Origin: Hexactinellida sp. DTS-2022
Taxonomy: Eukaryota > Porifera > Hexactinellida
NCBI GenBank assembly: GCA_028753945.1
Contig: JAPNXP010000007.1
Span: 1,736,001 to 1,800,000 of the forward strand
Direction of reading: 5' to 3'
Length of the DNA stretch: 64,000 nt
Position 1 is the stretch's first letter, and every line of letters starts with the position of its first letter. A model generated the notes under the pieces. That model ran no database searches. It was given only the letters and a program-made list of their open reading frames with translations, and had not been told where the DNA came from. This document shows, piece by piece, positions 13,979 to 24,930 of the stretch. Both the position numbers and the translations under genes were made by a program.

Positions 13979-15001
13979 CTGTATTTCTCAGTCAATTATC
14001 CGATTCAGGCAACCAATTATCCGATTGGGTCAACCAATTATCCGATTCGGGCAACCAATTATCCGATTCGGGCAACCAATTATCCGACTTTTGATTTTCA
14101 TTGGTTTATCTATTTAGGATACTGGGTTGATTAGTATAAAACAAACTAATACGAAATAAATATATTCCTAATATTCAAATATTCATTATAAATTATGGCT
14201 TCGAGTTCATACGATGCAGGACAACACTCTGCCACATCATCTACAGTTGATATTTCACGAGGTGGGAGAGCAATTTCAAATGAATTACGGCAGACTTATC
14301 GATGCCCATCAGTCGGGAGTAACCTATAAACAGATGACCAGATTGTTTGGCGTTAAGAAGGATACCGCTTACAGAATTTGTAGCACCAGACAATATTCTA
14401 CCAAACTTTCGCGGTCGTCCAAGAGGAAAAAAGTTGGACGAGGATTCGATAAGTCTTCTCTTAATTTCCATTGAAGCCCGTCCCGATGTCACTCTTGGCG
14501 AGATGAGAAATAAACTACTTCTCGAACGAGGGATAACTGTTTCGATATCTACGATCGCTCGGTATCTTGAAGGATGCTTAACCGATTGAGTTGTGCTTCT
14601 CAGCGCTCAAGGACCAATTATACCATTTGAGGGCCAAACTATAGTAAGTGCAAGGAGAGATATACTATTGCAATTATGCCCAATGCTTTGGCTCAAATTA
14701 CTCCAGCAACTTGCCTGAATTCGTTCTACCATGTATTGACAGCAAGTTCCGAGAGCAATACGCCTTGAAAATCTCTAGCAGCTACATTATTCCAATATAT
14801 ATATCCAATAAATCACTTTATCCTATATTAATTAACTATATTCATTATCACTACTATATAAAATATATCACTATAATTGTTGATTGCTTAAATCGGATAA
14901 TTGGTTGCCCGAATCGGATAATTAGTTGCCCGAATCGGATAATTGGTTGACCCAATCGGATAATTGGTTGCCCGAATCGGATAATTGACCGAGAAATACA
15001 G
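13979..15001 (+). mobile_element. Tc1/mariner-like element with tandem-repeat ends
   Basis: Ends are 'ctgtatttctcagtcaatta' and its inverse, flanked by TA (13977-13978 and 15002-15003). Each end carries four to five copies of a 20-bp unit like 'ccgattcgggcaaccaatta'. A transposase DNA-binding relic lies at 14194-14589. The catalytic DDE/D domain is absent, so this 1.0-kb element is an internal-deletion derivative. Confidence 0.85.
14194..14589 (+). pseudogene. Tc1-like transposase, paired-type helix-turn-helix only
   Basis: The start is the ATG at 14194 ('MASSSYDAG'). Reading through two frameshifts gives a first helix-turn-helix block ('LIDAHQSGVTYKQMTRLFG' then 'KDTAYRI'). A 'GRPRGKKLDE' linker and a second block ('ITVSISTIARYLEG') follow. 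That order is the bipartite paired-like DNA-binding domain of Tc1 transposases. The frame stops at 14589 and no catalytic domain follows. It is the only coding trace in its element. Confidence 0.7.
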
Positions 15002-15397
15002 TAGTTCCTGCAACTACTTGTTCACCTGAAACGCAGTTTTTCTGCACTACGCCGCCTGAAAACGTATCTACGCTCTACAATGACACAAGATGGAATAAAT
15101 CATTATTTTGTAGTGATTCATTGTAACAAAGAAGTTGCAGATTCACTTGAACTCGACCAGCTGATCGATAATATAATTGGAGAAAGAGACGTCACATCGA
15201 CATAATGCAGTAGCTTTCTTGAAGGAAGCAGAAGAGTGGGGAGCTCAGTAGCTATAGAATCTAAAAAAATTCGTTATTATTGTACACGTAATCATGTATA
15301 TTCAAAATTTTATTTACTATTCACACATGGGTTAGGGGAACGATCATCGGCCCCCCTACTTTTCAGGAAATATGAAAAAACTCTACGCATATGAATA

Positions 15398-15577
15398 CAG
15401 TGGATGCCGGATATACTTATAAGCACATCGTCAGGAACTGCACTTGATGTGCTTATAACCGGCATGTTCTTATAATCGACATAAATTATATAGGATATAT
15501 GGCAACCGTTTTCCAACATAGTGTTCTTATATCCGATATGTTCTTATAACCGGTGTACTTATATCCGACATCTACTG
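15398..15577. mobile_element. TA-flanked MITE, family 'CAGTGGATGCCGGAT'
   Basis: Begins CAGTGGATGCCGGATATACT after TA and ends with the inverse 'tatatccgacatctactg'. The interior carries repeats of 'cttataaccgg' and 'cttatatccga'. The right flank is TG rather than TA, a likely point mutation. Tigger/pogo-like, non-coding. Confidence 0.78.
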
Positions 15578-15781
15578 TGTATCCAATCCTTGTATTGCTA
15601 GCTGCTTGACTATGTCGAACAAGTGTTCTGCGATGAATTGTTTGACAAATTATTATGATTCCTAGTTAAGACAGAGTGCCAACTATCCCGCTTTTGTCTT
15701 TTTTCTCCCGAACTCCCGCTAAACTTTACAAACTTCTTTAGTTTTGGAAATTGTTGAGATATTTAAATTTTATGATATATA

Positions 15782-16234
15782 TCTATACAAAAAACACAAT
15801 AAATCTTTGCGTATGTATGTATATATGTGCATATTTGTTTGTATGTACAGAATTGATTGAAGAAACTACAATACCCTCAAGATGATTTTTGGAATGCAGG
15901 GGTATTTTAGGATTGGCAAATTTTACACCTACCATGATTAATGGCATCACTGTCACATTTCTTTAAGTGAAAATCCACCTATTAGTGAAATTTAATACAA
16001 TATGTACATTAATAGTATCAATATATCCCATACCCAAAATCACAAATAAGCTCACTCATTGTAAAAAATATGACTTCACCATGATGATATTAAAATTTCA
16101 AAACACTTTTATTCTGAAAAATTATGTTTTCTCTTTCGCGAGGCGCGAAATACCAAGTGCAACATACAACAATCGCAGAGGTTGTGGTGTGGGATGCCAC
16201 ACGCCGCGGCGCGAATGAGAAAGCGTAGCGCTAG
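15782..16234 (+). mobile_element. Non-autonomous Helitron
   Basis: Starts TCTATACAAAAAACAC after an A and ends 'aagcgtagcgCTAG' before a T, preceded by GC-rich hairpin-forming sequence (16136-16222). The TC start, CTRR end, 3' hairpin and A|T insertion without duplication are Helitron hallmarks. It shares interior text ('ttgtttgtatgt', 'gattgaag', 'ggggta') with 23788-24314. No Rep/helicase coding is present. Confidence 0.75.
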
Positions 16235-16361
16235 TAAGTAAATAACGGGATTTTTGTCAAAATAACTCAAAGATACGAGTGCTACTTTTGTTCTACTCTT
16301 CACTTGTAATTTAGTTATGATTTTGTTCACTTTTAAGCGGAGTCCAGTGTACTTTGTTATA

Positions 16362-17440
16362 CCGTGACCCACGTTATATAAGGCCTGTGCACCAACTTTG
16401 TGAAACTGGACCATGGATTAAAGGAAGGCTATTGATAAATAGGATATTTATCGTTATCTAAATAACTAGTAGTGATAGACCTCATAAATGTTCTATAACT
16501 ATATAGGAACATGATATCAAGGTATACATAGCACCCTTCAGAATTGAGCTATGTCATCACTTGATTACGTAATCGCTATTTTTGGTGGGTATTATGGTGT
16601 TTTTATAGCCTGCTTTTAACATAGTTAGACGCATTATAAATGTTTAAGATTTGAACATAATGATGCCCAGGACTTGTTAAAAGAAATATATTGAAATTAT
16701 AAATGGAATGTTGACACATTCCTCGGTTGTCATGAATATGTATATTTCTTAAAATGTGCCATAACTCAAAAATTATCTATTTTATTTAAACTATGCTAGT
16801 ACTGATCTATCCGCAATAGGTAACTTCCTATTCATTGATAATATATTATATAAGCCTAACTACAAATTTTTTTGAGATAATGAGTGTATTAGCTAATAAG
16901 GAATTAAGTGCTAATTATCTTATTATCTCAAAGATTATTGAAGTTAGGCCTAGAAAATGTATTGTCAATGAATAGGAAGTTACCAATTGCGGATTGATCA
17001 GTACTAGCATAGTTTAAATAAAATAGATAATTTTTGAGTTATGGCACATTTTAAGAAATATACATATTCATGGCAACCGAGGAATGTGTAACATTCCATT
17101 TATAATTTCAATATATTTCTTTTAACAAGTCCTGGGCATCATTATGTTCAAATCTTAAACATTTATAATGCGTCTAACTATGTTAAAAGCAGGTTATAAA
17201 AACACCATAATACCCACCAAAAATAGCGATTACGTAATCAAGTGATGACATAGCTCAATTCTGAAGGGTGCTATGTATACCTTGATATCATGTTCCTATA
17301 TAGTTATAGAACATTTATGAGGTCTATCACTACTAGTTATTTAGATAACGATAAATATCCTATTTATCAATAGCATTCCTTTAATCCATGGTCCAGTTTC
17401 ACAAAGTTGGTGCACAGGCCTTATATAACGTAGATCACGG
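16362..17440. mobile_element. Foldback element FB-A, copy 3 (near-perfect palindrome)
   Basis: Two arms of about 530 bp are almost exact reverse complements around a short centre near 16900. Ends read 'ccgtgacccacgttatataa' and its inverse, with TTATA flanking both sides (16357-16361, 17441-17445). Only a few mismatches were seen between the arms. It holds no transposase. A remnant Tigger end ('aagcggagtccagtg') abuts the left side at 16335-16350. Confidence 0.88.
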
Positions 17441-17574
17441 TTATACCTATTTTAGAAATTGATCAAGATTATTAAATTATTTCTCATCAATATGAATTTT
17501 CTATTGAGCCAGTACCAATTATGAACCTAATTTTTTAAGTTTGTCCCAGTAACCGAAAACTTTTAGTACTAGCT

Positions 17575-17928
17575 TACCTTATTAAGGAAATTAACGCGCC
17601 ATGATATTAACGCGAAGGAAATTAACGCTGAACATTTTCAAATACATGAAATTAACGGGAATATATTTTAGAAAAAAATCAGGATTATTATTCTCCTGAT
17701 TAAATACTATTTATTGTGCCCAAATAGGCTTCCAATCTATTTGATAGACATGGTATATCCTCTCAACCTAGTTGCTCATCTGGAAATATGTAGCTCGGAA
17801 GTTTGTCCATCCATTGTATAATTTTGCTAAATAGTATAAATTTGTAGGAAATTAAGGTCATGGAAATTAACGCTCCATGAAATTATCGCGATTTGGAGGA
17901 ATTCGCGTTAATTTCCTATAATAAGGTA
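17575..17928. mobile_element. Inverted-repeat MITE, family 'AAATTAACGCG'
   Basis: Left end 'taccttattaaggaaattaa' and right end 'aatttcctataataaggta' are inverse. The interior repeats 'ggaaattaacgc' several times. A relative lies at 52926-53224. It is non-coding; the superfamily is not fixed. Confidence 0.72.
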
Positions 17929-19293
17929 CAGTATATGGAAAATATTTGTTTCTTGGGGAGTTGTCCCAATCAAGCGGTCTACTGTAATGGGTCTGATGGT
18001 ATTAGCTTAATTACTTCTATTACGGAGGTTTCAGAAGAGTATGGTGTTGCCAGACACAAATGCATACGGCCTCAGATTGATTAGATAATGCAAGTGATCA
18101 TTAACCCAAATGTATCAGTGGTATGGCGCCTAACTTGTTTGGTAGGGTGTTGTCTGAAAAGAGAAGCCATTGAGTTCTGAAGAATCCGAACTTCGAATGG
18201 ACGTATATGGGAATATGATAGGTATTCCTTGTCACGCAGGCTATTCACCCTCGTGACAAGGAAGGGTAGCAGTTTTGCCCTCTCGCACATATTGGAGAAT
18301 GGTTCAAAAAGGACCTTGTTAAGGTCGGAGTGAGACGTAGGTGCGAGTAAAATGGCTCACAGTATAAGTACTTACATTAATGAATATCTTGTCAATTCTT
18401 CTCGATTCAAGAGTTTCGAAAGTAAATCGAGCAGGGAATCTATTTCTCAGTCCTAGGCTAAATTGAATAAAAATTCAATACACTGTGAAGAAAGTACTAC
18501 ATACATCCATATTCTAGTATTCCCTTAGCACACAACACAATAATTGTATCATGGAAAAAGTTGGTATTAATAAATGTATCCTTCTGAACATGAGAATTCA
18601 AAGACTTACGTATTTGTGAATATATATTTACAATGTTTACAATGCATTTGGATCAATGGTCAAACAATATCGCAAAATAACTCTTGCTTTGAAATTTCAC
18701 TGTTTAATCATTATAGTATCTTAATATATTATCAATCAATGTAGACATATCATCTTGGTTTATGATTGATTTCAATTTCCTGAATTTTCATTTAATCATC
18801 ACTCAAGGTGTTATTAACCATTTGTAGGTGTTACATCGCATAATGATCAATTTGTAAATTTGTTTAGCACATATTTTAATGTACAGTTAAATTGCTAAGT
18901 TTAATAATAAGAATAACTATTACATTCTAGACAATGTTTGAATTCAGCACTCAATATCTCCTATTAACTACTTTGATAATTCATGCACTGTGAAAAGGTG
19001 TAGAAATAATTTCTCTATCGAATGCGTATAAACTATAAATGAAATTTTCGGGAACCATTTATTGTTCCTGTTGCGACATTTAATAAGTGTAAAATTATGT
19101 CCAAAATAATGTAACCAAAATCGTGACATCAGGTGCACACTAGTAACCCGGGCGCATGCAATAGTTCGATTCAGCATGTTTCGTGAGTTCGAAATATCTA
19201 TGTAGGCGTAGTTCGACCCAATATTTTTTATGTAGGCGTTAGTTCGACTAGATTGAGTATCTAGGAGTTATTTCGACTCAAGAACCATTAATA
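17929..19293. other. No gene recognised; one hairpin
   Basis: Frames at 17893-18084, 18290-18081 and 19177-18968 have no family motifs. A hairpin 'tccttgtcacg...cgtgacaagga' sits at about 18226-18262. The rest is AT-rich sequence with no paired element ends that I could find. Confidence 0.4.
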
Positions 19294-19462
19294 CAGTCAA
19301 CTCCGCTTTATTCGAGCCACCTGGAAATCGGTTTCTCAGCTTAATCGGGTCAAAATTTCACAGGATTTTTAGAACAAAATTACAGTTTGGCTTACAATAA
19401 ATTCGGTTAATGGGTTCAAAACAACCTGGTCCCGAGGTGGCTCTATTAAGCGGAGTTTTCTG
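19294..19462. mobile_element. Tigger-like MITE, family 1, second copy
   Basis: Begins CAGTCAACTCCGCTTTATTC after TA and ends 'taagcggagttttctg' before TA. The inner block 'ggttaatgggttcaaaacaa' is shared with 6215-6323. Non-coding. Confidence 0.82.
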
Positions 19463-19555
19463 TAGTTTGGTACCAGTCAATGCTTTCCCGATTATCCGAA
19501 CAATTTGGATACGATTTTGCGAGTGTTTTATTAAATTACGGATCATGATTCCCAC

Positions 19556-19697
19556 CAGACATGGGGTCAAGCCCTTTCAAAAGGGCTTAAATTCATGCTC
19601 AAGCCCTTAATAAAGGGCTTAAGTCCGGATTTAAACCCTTTATTAAGAGCTTGAGCTTGGACTTAAGCCCTTTTGAAAAGGCTTAACCCCATGTCTG
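19556..19697. mobile_element. hAT-type MITE with 8-bp duplication ATTCCCAC
   Basis: 142 bp, starting 'cagacatggggtcaagccc' and ending 'cttaaccccatgtctg'. Exact ATTCCCAC copies flank it at 19548-19555 and 19698-19705. The interior is a run of 'aagccctttnnaaagggctt' palindromes, so the transcript could fold strongly. Confidence 0.88.
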
Positions 19698-19822
19698 ATT
19701 CCCACATTATATTTTTATGAATACCATAATGGAGTATATTCTATAGTGGCAGCTGAACGAAGTAGAGTTTCTATCAGTACAATAATAAAATTTAAATCTG
19801 TAAATATATATTGAAAATATAA

Positions 19823-20960
19823 TTAAATGCATAAAAAATGACAATTAAAGTACAAGCTTGAGATATAGTTAAGCGAAATCCGAAACGTATTTTCTCTTGA
19901 GGTACGACAAGTTGGGCAAGGAAATTCTTGTTGTTCCAACATTTTATTATATGGTCTACAACAATTTGCGTCCTTACAAGGCAAAAGATCCAAGTATTTG
20001 ATATTTATTTTAGAAAGACTAGGCATAGAGGATTTAGGTGTGTAGTTTGAGTTTCGTCATTGGATTCCGAATCATCATAAACGTCATAGTCAGAGACATT
20101 TTTAAATGAGTCAGCCATACTACTTTAGCGGAGTATAAATTCCAGAAATAAGCAGTTATTTGCATAATGCAAGGTGAAAGTCTTTTAAAACATTTTTCTA
20201 TTTCCTTGATCGTGTGAGTTTTGTTTACCATGATGAAATTTTGAAATTCATTTTCAGTATCTCTTATTACTTCATTTAATACGATGATAAAATTCCAGAT
20301 TATGCGGTAACTGGATTTAATCTTTGATTTAAGATTACTATGACTGCTATCAGGTCCTTTATTTGTCCCTTTTTCCAATTCAAAAATAGAGAGATTTTCA
20401 GGTGTTATTTTGATGAGCTATTGTTATAAAAATGCATCAATAGTTTTTCAAGATTAGGGGTTTCGTTATAGAGTAATTTAGGAATTTTAAGTTGAGAAAA
20501 TGATGGATGGGTAAGCTCTGGAGGGACAAATGGCAAAACCATTAGATTTCGAATGAATAGTGCAAGTTGATGATGTTGTCGGAAATGTTGACGTAATACT
20601 GTTTGCGCTCTTCGTCAAATAAATTGAGTAAAATGAAACCAGCATCCATATATTTTGGTACCTGGATAGTCATGCTTGAAGGAATTCTTAGCAGCTTGTT
20701 CCCAATTTGACATTGTACTGGACGGTTGAAACTGAGAGAGAAGGCATAATATTTTGCGTATAACTGTTGTATAAAGTTCCTCCTCTTACGACGTCATCAA
20801 ACAATGTGTACCTGGAAGACAGTGTATACAACACAAAATAAAATTGTCCATAGTTGATAGAATTGATTACGAACTGTTTGGAATGTCCCATCAAATTCAA
20901 TGTCTCTAATATCTAGTATGAGGTGAAAGATACAAAGATACCATATAAATTCATCCACTT
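19823..20960 (-). pseudogene. MULE transposase relic (MULE-C) with RING-like tail
   Basis: Read on the minus strand through several frameshifts, the blocks come in MULE order. First is 'IEFDGTFQTVRNQFYQLWTI' (first catalytic Asp region). Next is 'SNWEQAAKNSF' with Asn where the second Asp is usual, then 'YPGTKIYGCWFHFTQ', the signature motif. 'ALFIRNLMVLPFVPPE' follows, then a 'SHSNLKSKIKS' block matching the usual RTNNxxESxH region, then an acidic tail. The last frame (20026-19823) has 'LPCKDANCCRPYNKM' and 'PCPTCRT', which resembles the C-terminal half of a C3HC4 RING finger. I did not locate the terminal inverted repeats. It sits beyond the 3' end of the Galpha gene. Confidence 0.75.
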
Positions 20961-22003
20961 GACATCACAGAAGCTTCAAAATATCTTGTTTATAATGATA
21001 CTTCATAAATCAATAGAAGTATAATGAGTCTAACTAACACCTCATACAACATAGTTTCGAACTAACGACTACATGCTGTGTAGTAGGTCTGTAATGAAAT
21101 GAGTCTTGGTGAGTTTATTATTATTATTAATTCATAAATAATATATAAAAATTATTATAATTATAATAATTATAATTATTATTCGGTATCTCTTCCACAG
21201 AGCAATTTTATTAACTAAGAAAAAGATTAAATTTTCAGTATAAGTGTCTCATGGGTTCAGGGGGACGCAGCATTAGTTCTAATCATACTAGTCGACACAT
21301 AAGTTGTTTAATCGCGTATTGCGTACAATGCGTATCATACGTAATACGCTATCCACCAGGACGTATTATACGGTAAATCTATGATCAACTAGGGATGTTT
21401 TCGAAGTAAATTCTATAGAATATTTCTTGATTCTTGTTGTAAATACTGGTGTTGTAAGGTCGGAAAATTTCCGGAAAATTTCAAAAAATAGCTAAATTCC
21501 CGGAAATTTTACAAGGAAAAATTATAATATATACATAGTTTTTTTAATTTTAATAGCCCATATCTATAATGTAGAGTTGTTACTGTGCGGTTGTTATTTC
21601 CCTGGTGACAGTCTAACTAAATTAGCACAAAAACTTTGGCAATTTTAAATAAAGTTCCTAAGCATAATTTGAAATATGTAATATTTACAGAAATTTCCAT
21701 AGAGAGGGAATTTTTTGGAAATTTTACAACACTAGTAAATACAACATCTAGAAAATAATCATATTTGTACTATCCAAACTATACTACTAGTCAATTAACA
21801 ATTTAATAAATACGATTATACCAAAAGTTGTTAAAAGAAAATTCAATGAGCTCGATATTATAAGTAATGTATACGTATACATAATACGTAATACGTAACC
21901 AGTAAAATACGTATTAAAACAACTTAGGTCGACACAATAAAATTGATAACGAATAGATGAACAAACTCCGAATAGCGACGATGAATTTAGGTTTAGTTAA
22001 GCC
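20961..22003. other. No gene recognised; AT-rich repeats
   Basis: Contains a TTA/TAA-rich self-complementary stretch at 21118-21184 and repeated 'acgtaat/acgtatt' words at 21320-21375 and 21870-21925. No coding motif and no clear element boundary. Confidence 0.4.
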
Positions 22004-22291
22004 CAGGGGTTTATCTAGGTGCCTGGCTGGCACTTTTAGGTGCCGGCCAGGCATCAGTTGTGGTCAAAAAGTGCGTGAGTTTCGATTTGTTTAAGTGCCG
22101 GCATGGCACTTAATTAGTCCAGAAATGATTGGATAGACAACAGTTTGTGAACCGTAGCAGTTTACCTCATAAAATAGTGCTGCATCAATGTATTATATTG
22201 ATTTTGTATTATGGCTAATACCACTAGGGTGCCGGAAAATTTCTACCTCCATAATAAGGTGCCAGCCACGAAAATCCTAGATAAACCCCTG
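22004..22291. mobile_element. hAT-type MITE with 8-bp duplication GTTAAGCC
   Basis: Perfect terminal inverted repeat 'caggggtttatctagg' / 'cctagataaacccctg', flanked by exact GTTAAGCC copies at 21996-22003 and 22292-22299. The interior holds 'ggtgccggccaggca' type repeats. 288 bp, non-coding. It lies about 200 bp beyond the Galpha stop codon. Confidence 0.9.
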
Positions 22292-22504
22292 GTTAAGCCC
22301 TTGAATTCATATTTGAAAAATAAGATAATTATAAAGAATTAAAGATGTATTCAATTATATACTAAATACACGATAACTAGGAAACAAACTGAACGAAACA
22401 TATACTAAATGCGCCTTGTACACAAATGAAAATATATACATATTCAAAAGATGATCCATAAGCATATACACACAAACTGTAATATTTTCATAAAAACGTA
22501 ATGA

Positions 22505-22719
22505 CTAGCTAGCGACATTGGTGAAACCAGGAATAACCTCTTGTATATTACGAAGGAGTACATCATTTTTTACTATCTCAAATATAACTTTAATGTTATG
22601 AGTATCAGTAGCCTGCGTATAATGATGATAAACATTGCTACGATTCTGATTTTGGGAAAAAATCATGGCAAACATCTCGTAAATAAATTGTTTAGCCGCT
22701 TCATCGTTCTTTGGAGGTC
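22505..22719 (-). CDS. G-protein alpha subunit, last coding exon
   Basis: The splice acceptor is 'gtgttatag|GA' (AG at 22721-22720). The exon starts with the last two bases of a split Gly codon and ends at TAG (22507-22505). It encodes 'GPPKNDEAAKQFIYEMF', 'VYHHYTQATDTHNIKVIF' and 'IVKNDVLLRNIQE', the end of the Ras-like domain of Galpha. 'ATDTHNI' corresponds to the guanine-contacting TCAT-D-T loop, with 'TQAT' here in place of the usual TCAT. The tail 'VIPGFTNVAS' runs past the normal end of the family. It also lacks the usual C-terminal Leu pattern, so receptor coupling may differ. The phase fits the donor at 52027/52026. Confidence 0.9.
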
Positions 22720-23069
22720 CTATAACACAAATAGCAGAGATAATGGACATTGATGGTAAAATTATTGCTTATTCCAGGAGCGTGCCAGGAATGCAAACTG
22801 TCCTGCTCAAAATTGGTTAGAATTCTGGAAAGTCTAGCGATATAGGATTTGTCTAAGTAAACATTATATATATATATATATATAAACAGTCCGAGTATCC
22901 AGTTTTTGTCCGAATATTTAAGAAACTCGGGCAAAAGCCAGGGTTTTACCTATGCAAAACGGAAGTGTGTCTTATGGCTCATTTTGCCGAGTAAAGACAC
23001 TTTTGCTGGATAATAACCATAAAACACACTTAAAGACACTTTCTGAGATATTTGGACTTTATATATATA
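22720..23069. other. 3' part of the Galpha intron, nothing recognised
   Basis: Contains a short (TA)n run near 22866-22884 and 'gcttatggctc' type AT-rich text. The frame at 22934-22701 reads across the acceptor and is not a gene. Confidence 0.4.
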
Positions 23070-23588
23070 CGAGCCCTTCGGTCTCGGTCGCTTTGCGACA
23101 GATCGGTGCTATGGACCTAAAGTTAACGGCCGATACGCGGCCTTGCTCCTCACTAAACAATTGATTAAATAGTTAGTAATATTGGTAATAGTTCTATACT
23201 TACTTATAATACCCGTTGAAAGCAAACTTCTAGGTTCATTTTGAATTTTATTAATTTGTTTACCTATTTTTATACAACAACAAATATTCGTATAATGCAT
23301 TTATAAATGCGAAATTCGTGTCCAGCATACTTGTTTACCTATAATACCCGTTGAAAGCTACTTCTAGGTTGATTTTGAATTTCATTAATTTGTTTACATA
23401 TTTTCGTAAACAACAACAATAAATATTAATATTCGAAATTTGTAAATTCGAAATTCGAAATTCGAAATCAGCATACTTGTTTACCTATTATAACATTTGA
23501 AAGTTATTTTATATCTCATATAAAATTGCGGTTCCGGACAAACAAACAAACAAACAAACACACAAACAACAATCGAGATTTAATAATA
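23070..23588 (-). mobile_element. Non-autonomous Helitron, family B (CTCG end)
   Basis: On the minus strand the 3' end is 'gcgaccgagaccgaagggCTCG' before T. The 5' side carries a (GTTT)n tract and 'ttattaaatctcgattg'. A close copy at 56005-56392 keeps the TC start. A family-2 MITE (23589-23775) sits at the 5' end and has displaced it. No coding content. Confidence 0.65.
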
Positions 23589-23775
23589 CAGTAGAGCCTC
23601 TGAACAACGGACACCTTGGGACCGGAACCGTTGTCCGTTATTTAGAGGTTGTCCGCTATTTAGAGGTTGCTTTTCCATTAGACATATGCTAAATAAATAA
23701 ATCCGTGCCACGAGGGTTGTCCGTTATTTAGAGGTTGTCCGTTATTTGGAGTGTCCGTTATGGGAGGCTCCACTG
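23589..23775 (-). mobile_element. Tigger-like MITE, family 2, copy 2
   Basis: Same 187-bp element as 6651-6837, inverted, with TA on both sides. It inserted next to the TC end of the Helitron at 23070-23588. Confidence 0.88.
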
Positions 23776-23787
23776 TATATCTATATA

Positions 23788-23818
23788 TCTATACTATTAA
23801 AACACAAGCCTGGGTGTA

Positions 23819-23860
<42 letters not shown>

Positions 23861-24314
23861 TGTATGTTACGAGTTGATTGAAGAAAGTGGACGGTTTCCA
23901 AATGTGTTTTTTGGCATATAGGGGTAACCTTTGGCACACGCCAACAAGTTGAGGTTTCCACTCAAAATTTCTCACACCTCGACAAGTTATGACGTCATTG
24001 TCACATTTCGAGATCCCTGAAAATTCACTTAATCTCACATAATTCGCGGTTTCTAAGAGATAAAATTATTAAAATTTAATAGAACATGTACATTAATGAT
24101 GCGGACACGTTGGTCACAGCAGATTGCCAATATGCTTACTCATTATCGCATGATGACGTAATCGTTAAAATTTCACATTGTTAAAATTGAATATTTAGGC
24201 CTATTTACGCTTTATAATCAATGTTAGAAGTATGTAAACCACAAACCAACCGCGAAGCGGTTGGTGTGTGGTTGTGTTCTGCCGCGAAGCGACCTAGCAA
24301 GCGAAGCGGGCTAG
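23788..24314 (+). mobile_element. Non-autonomous Helitron, family A (CTAG end)
   Basis: Starts TCTATACTATTAAAACACAA after A and ends 'aagcgaagcggg' then CTAG before T. The subterminal hairpin 'ccaaccgcgaagcggttgg' lies at about 24246-24264. A long (TA)n tract follows the 5' end. Copies or fragments lie at 15782, 39451, 57520 and 61562. No Rep/helicase was found, so it depends on another element. Confidence 0.8.
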
Positions 24315-24344
24315 TATATAAAACTATTAAATTACAACATCGAG

Positions 24345-24930
24345 CGTGACCTACGTTATATAAGGCCTATGCACCAACTTTGTGAAACTGGACCATGGAT
24401 TAAAGGAAGGCTATTGATAAATAGGATATTTATCGTTATCTAAATAACTAGCAAAGATAGACCTCATAAATGTTCCAAAACTATATAGGAACATGATATC
24501 AAGGTATACATAGCACCCTTCATAATTGAGCTATGTCATCATGCGATTACGTAATCGATATTTTGGTGGGTATTATCCTGTTTTTATAGCCCGCTTTTAA
24601 CATAGTTAGACACGTTATAAAAGTTCAAAATTGGAACATGATGATGCCCATAACTAGTTAAATGAAATATATCGAGAATATGAATGGAATGTTATCACAT
24701 TGCTCGGTTGCTAGGGAAATGTATATTTCCTAAAATGAGCCATAACTCATAAACTATCGATTTTATGTAACAAGGCTAGTACTGATCTATCCGCAATAGG
24801 TAACTTCCTATTCTATGCCTAATGAAATAGGAAGTTACCTATTGCGTTACCTATTACAATAATTTTTGAGAGAATAAGATAATAAGCATCTTAATTCCTT
24901 ATGAGGCACTGAGGTAGTACACTCATTATC
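24345..24930. mobile_element. Foldback element FB-A, copy 4 (one arm only)
   Basis: 'cgtgacctacgttatataag' and the following 450 bp match the left arm of 16362-17440. The copy loses similarity around the palindromic centre near 24830, and no second arm follows. It begins 30 bp after the Helitron end at 24314. Confidence 0.78.

Larger units (their letters stand above)
13495..15206 (+). pseudogene. hAT transposase C-terminal relic split by a Tc1-like element
   Basis: A frame at 13495-13977 contains an 'IEEYFVGLYTQTFKAIIG' stretch typical of the region before the hAT dimerisation domain. Removing the element at 13979-15001 and keeping one TA joins a frame reading 'VVQLILLVPATTCSPE'. This matches the hAT C-terminal motif (normally LLLVPATSxxxERSFSAL). 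It is followed by 'STLYNDTRWNKSLFC' and 'KEVADSLELDQLI', both in the expected order. Several frameshifts and a stop separate the blocks, and the N-terminal zinc finger and catalytic core were not found. The hAT call rests mainly on the C-terminal block. Confidence 0.65.

Noticed and set aside
13979..15001. Bacterial-type origin iterons (20-bp direct repeats)
   Set aside because: The repeats are inverted at the two ends, flanked by TA, and enclose a Tc1 DNA-binding domain relic.
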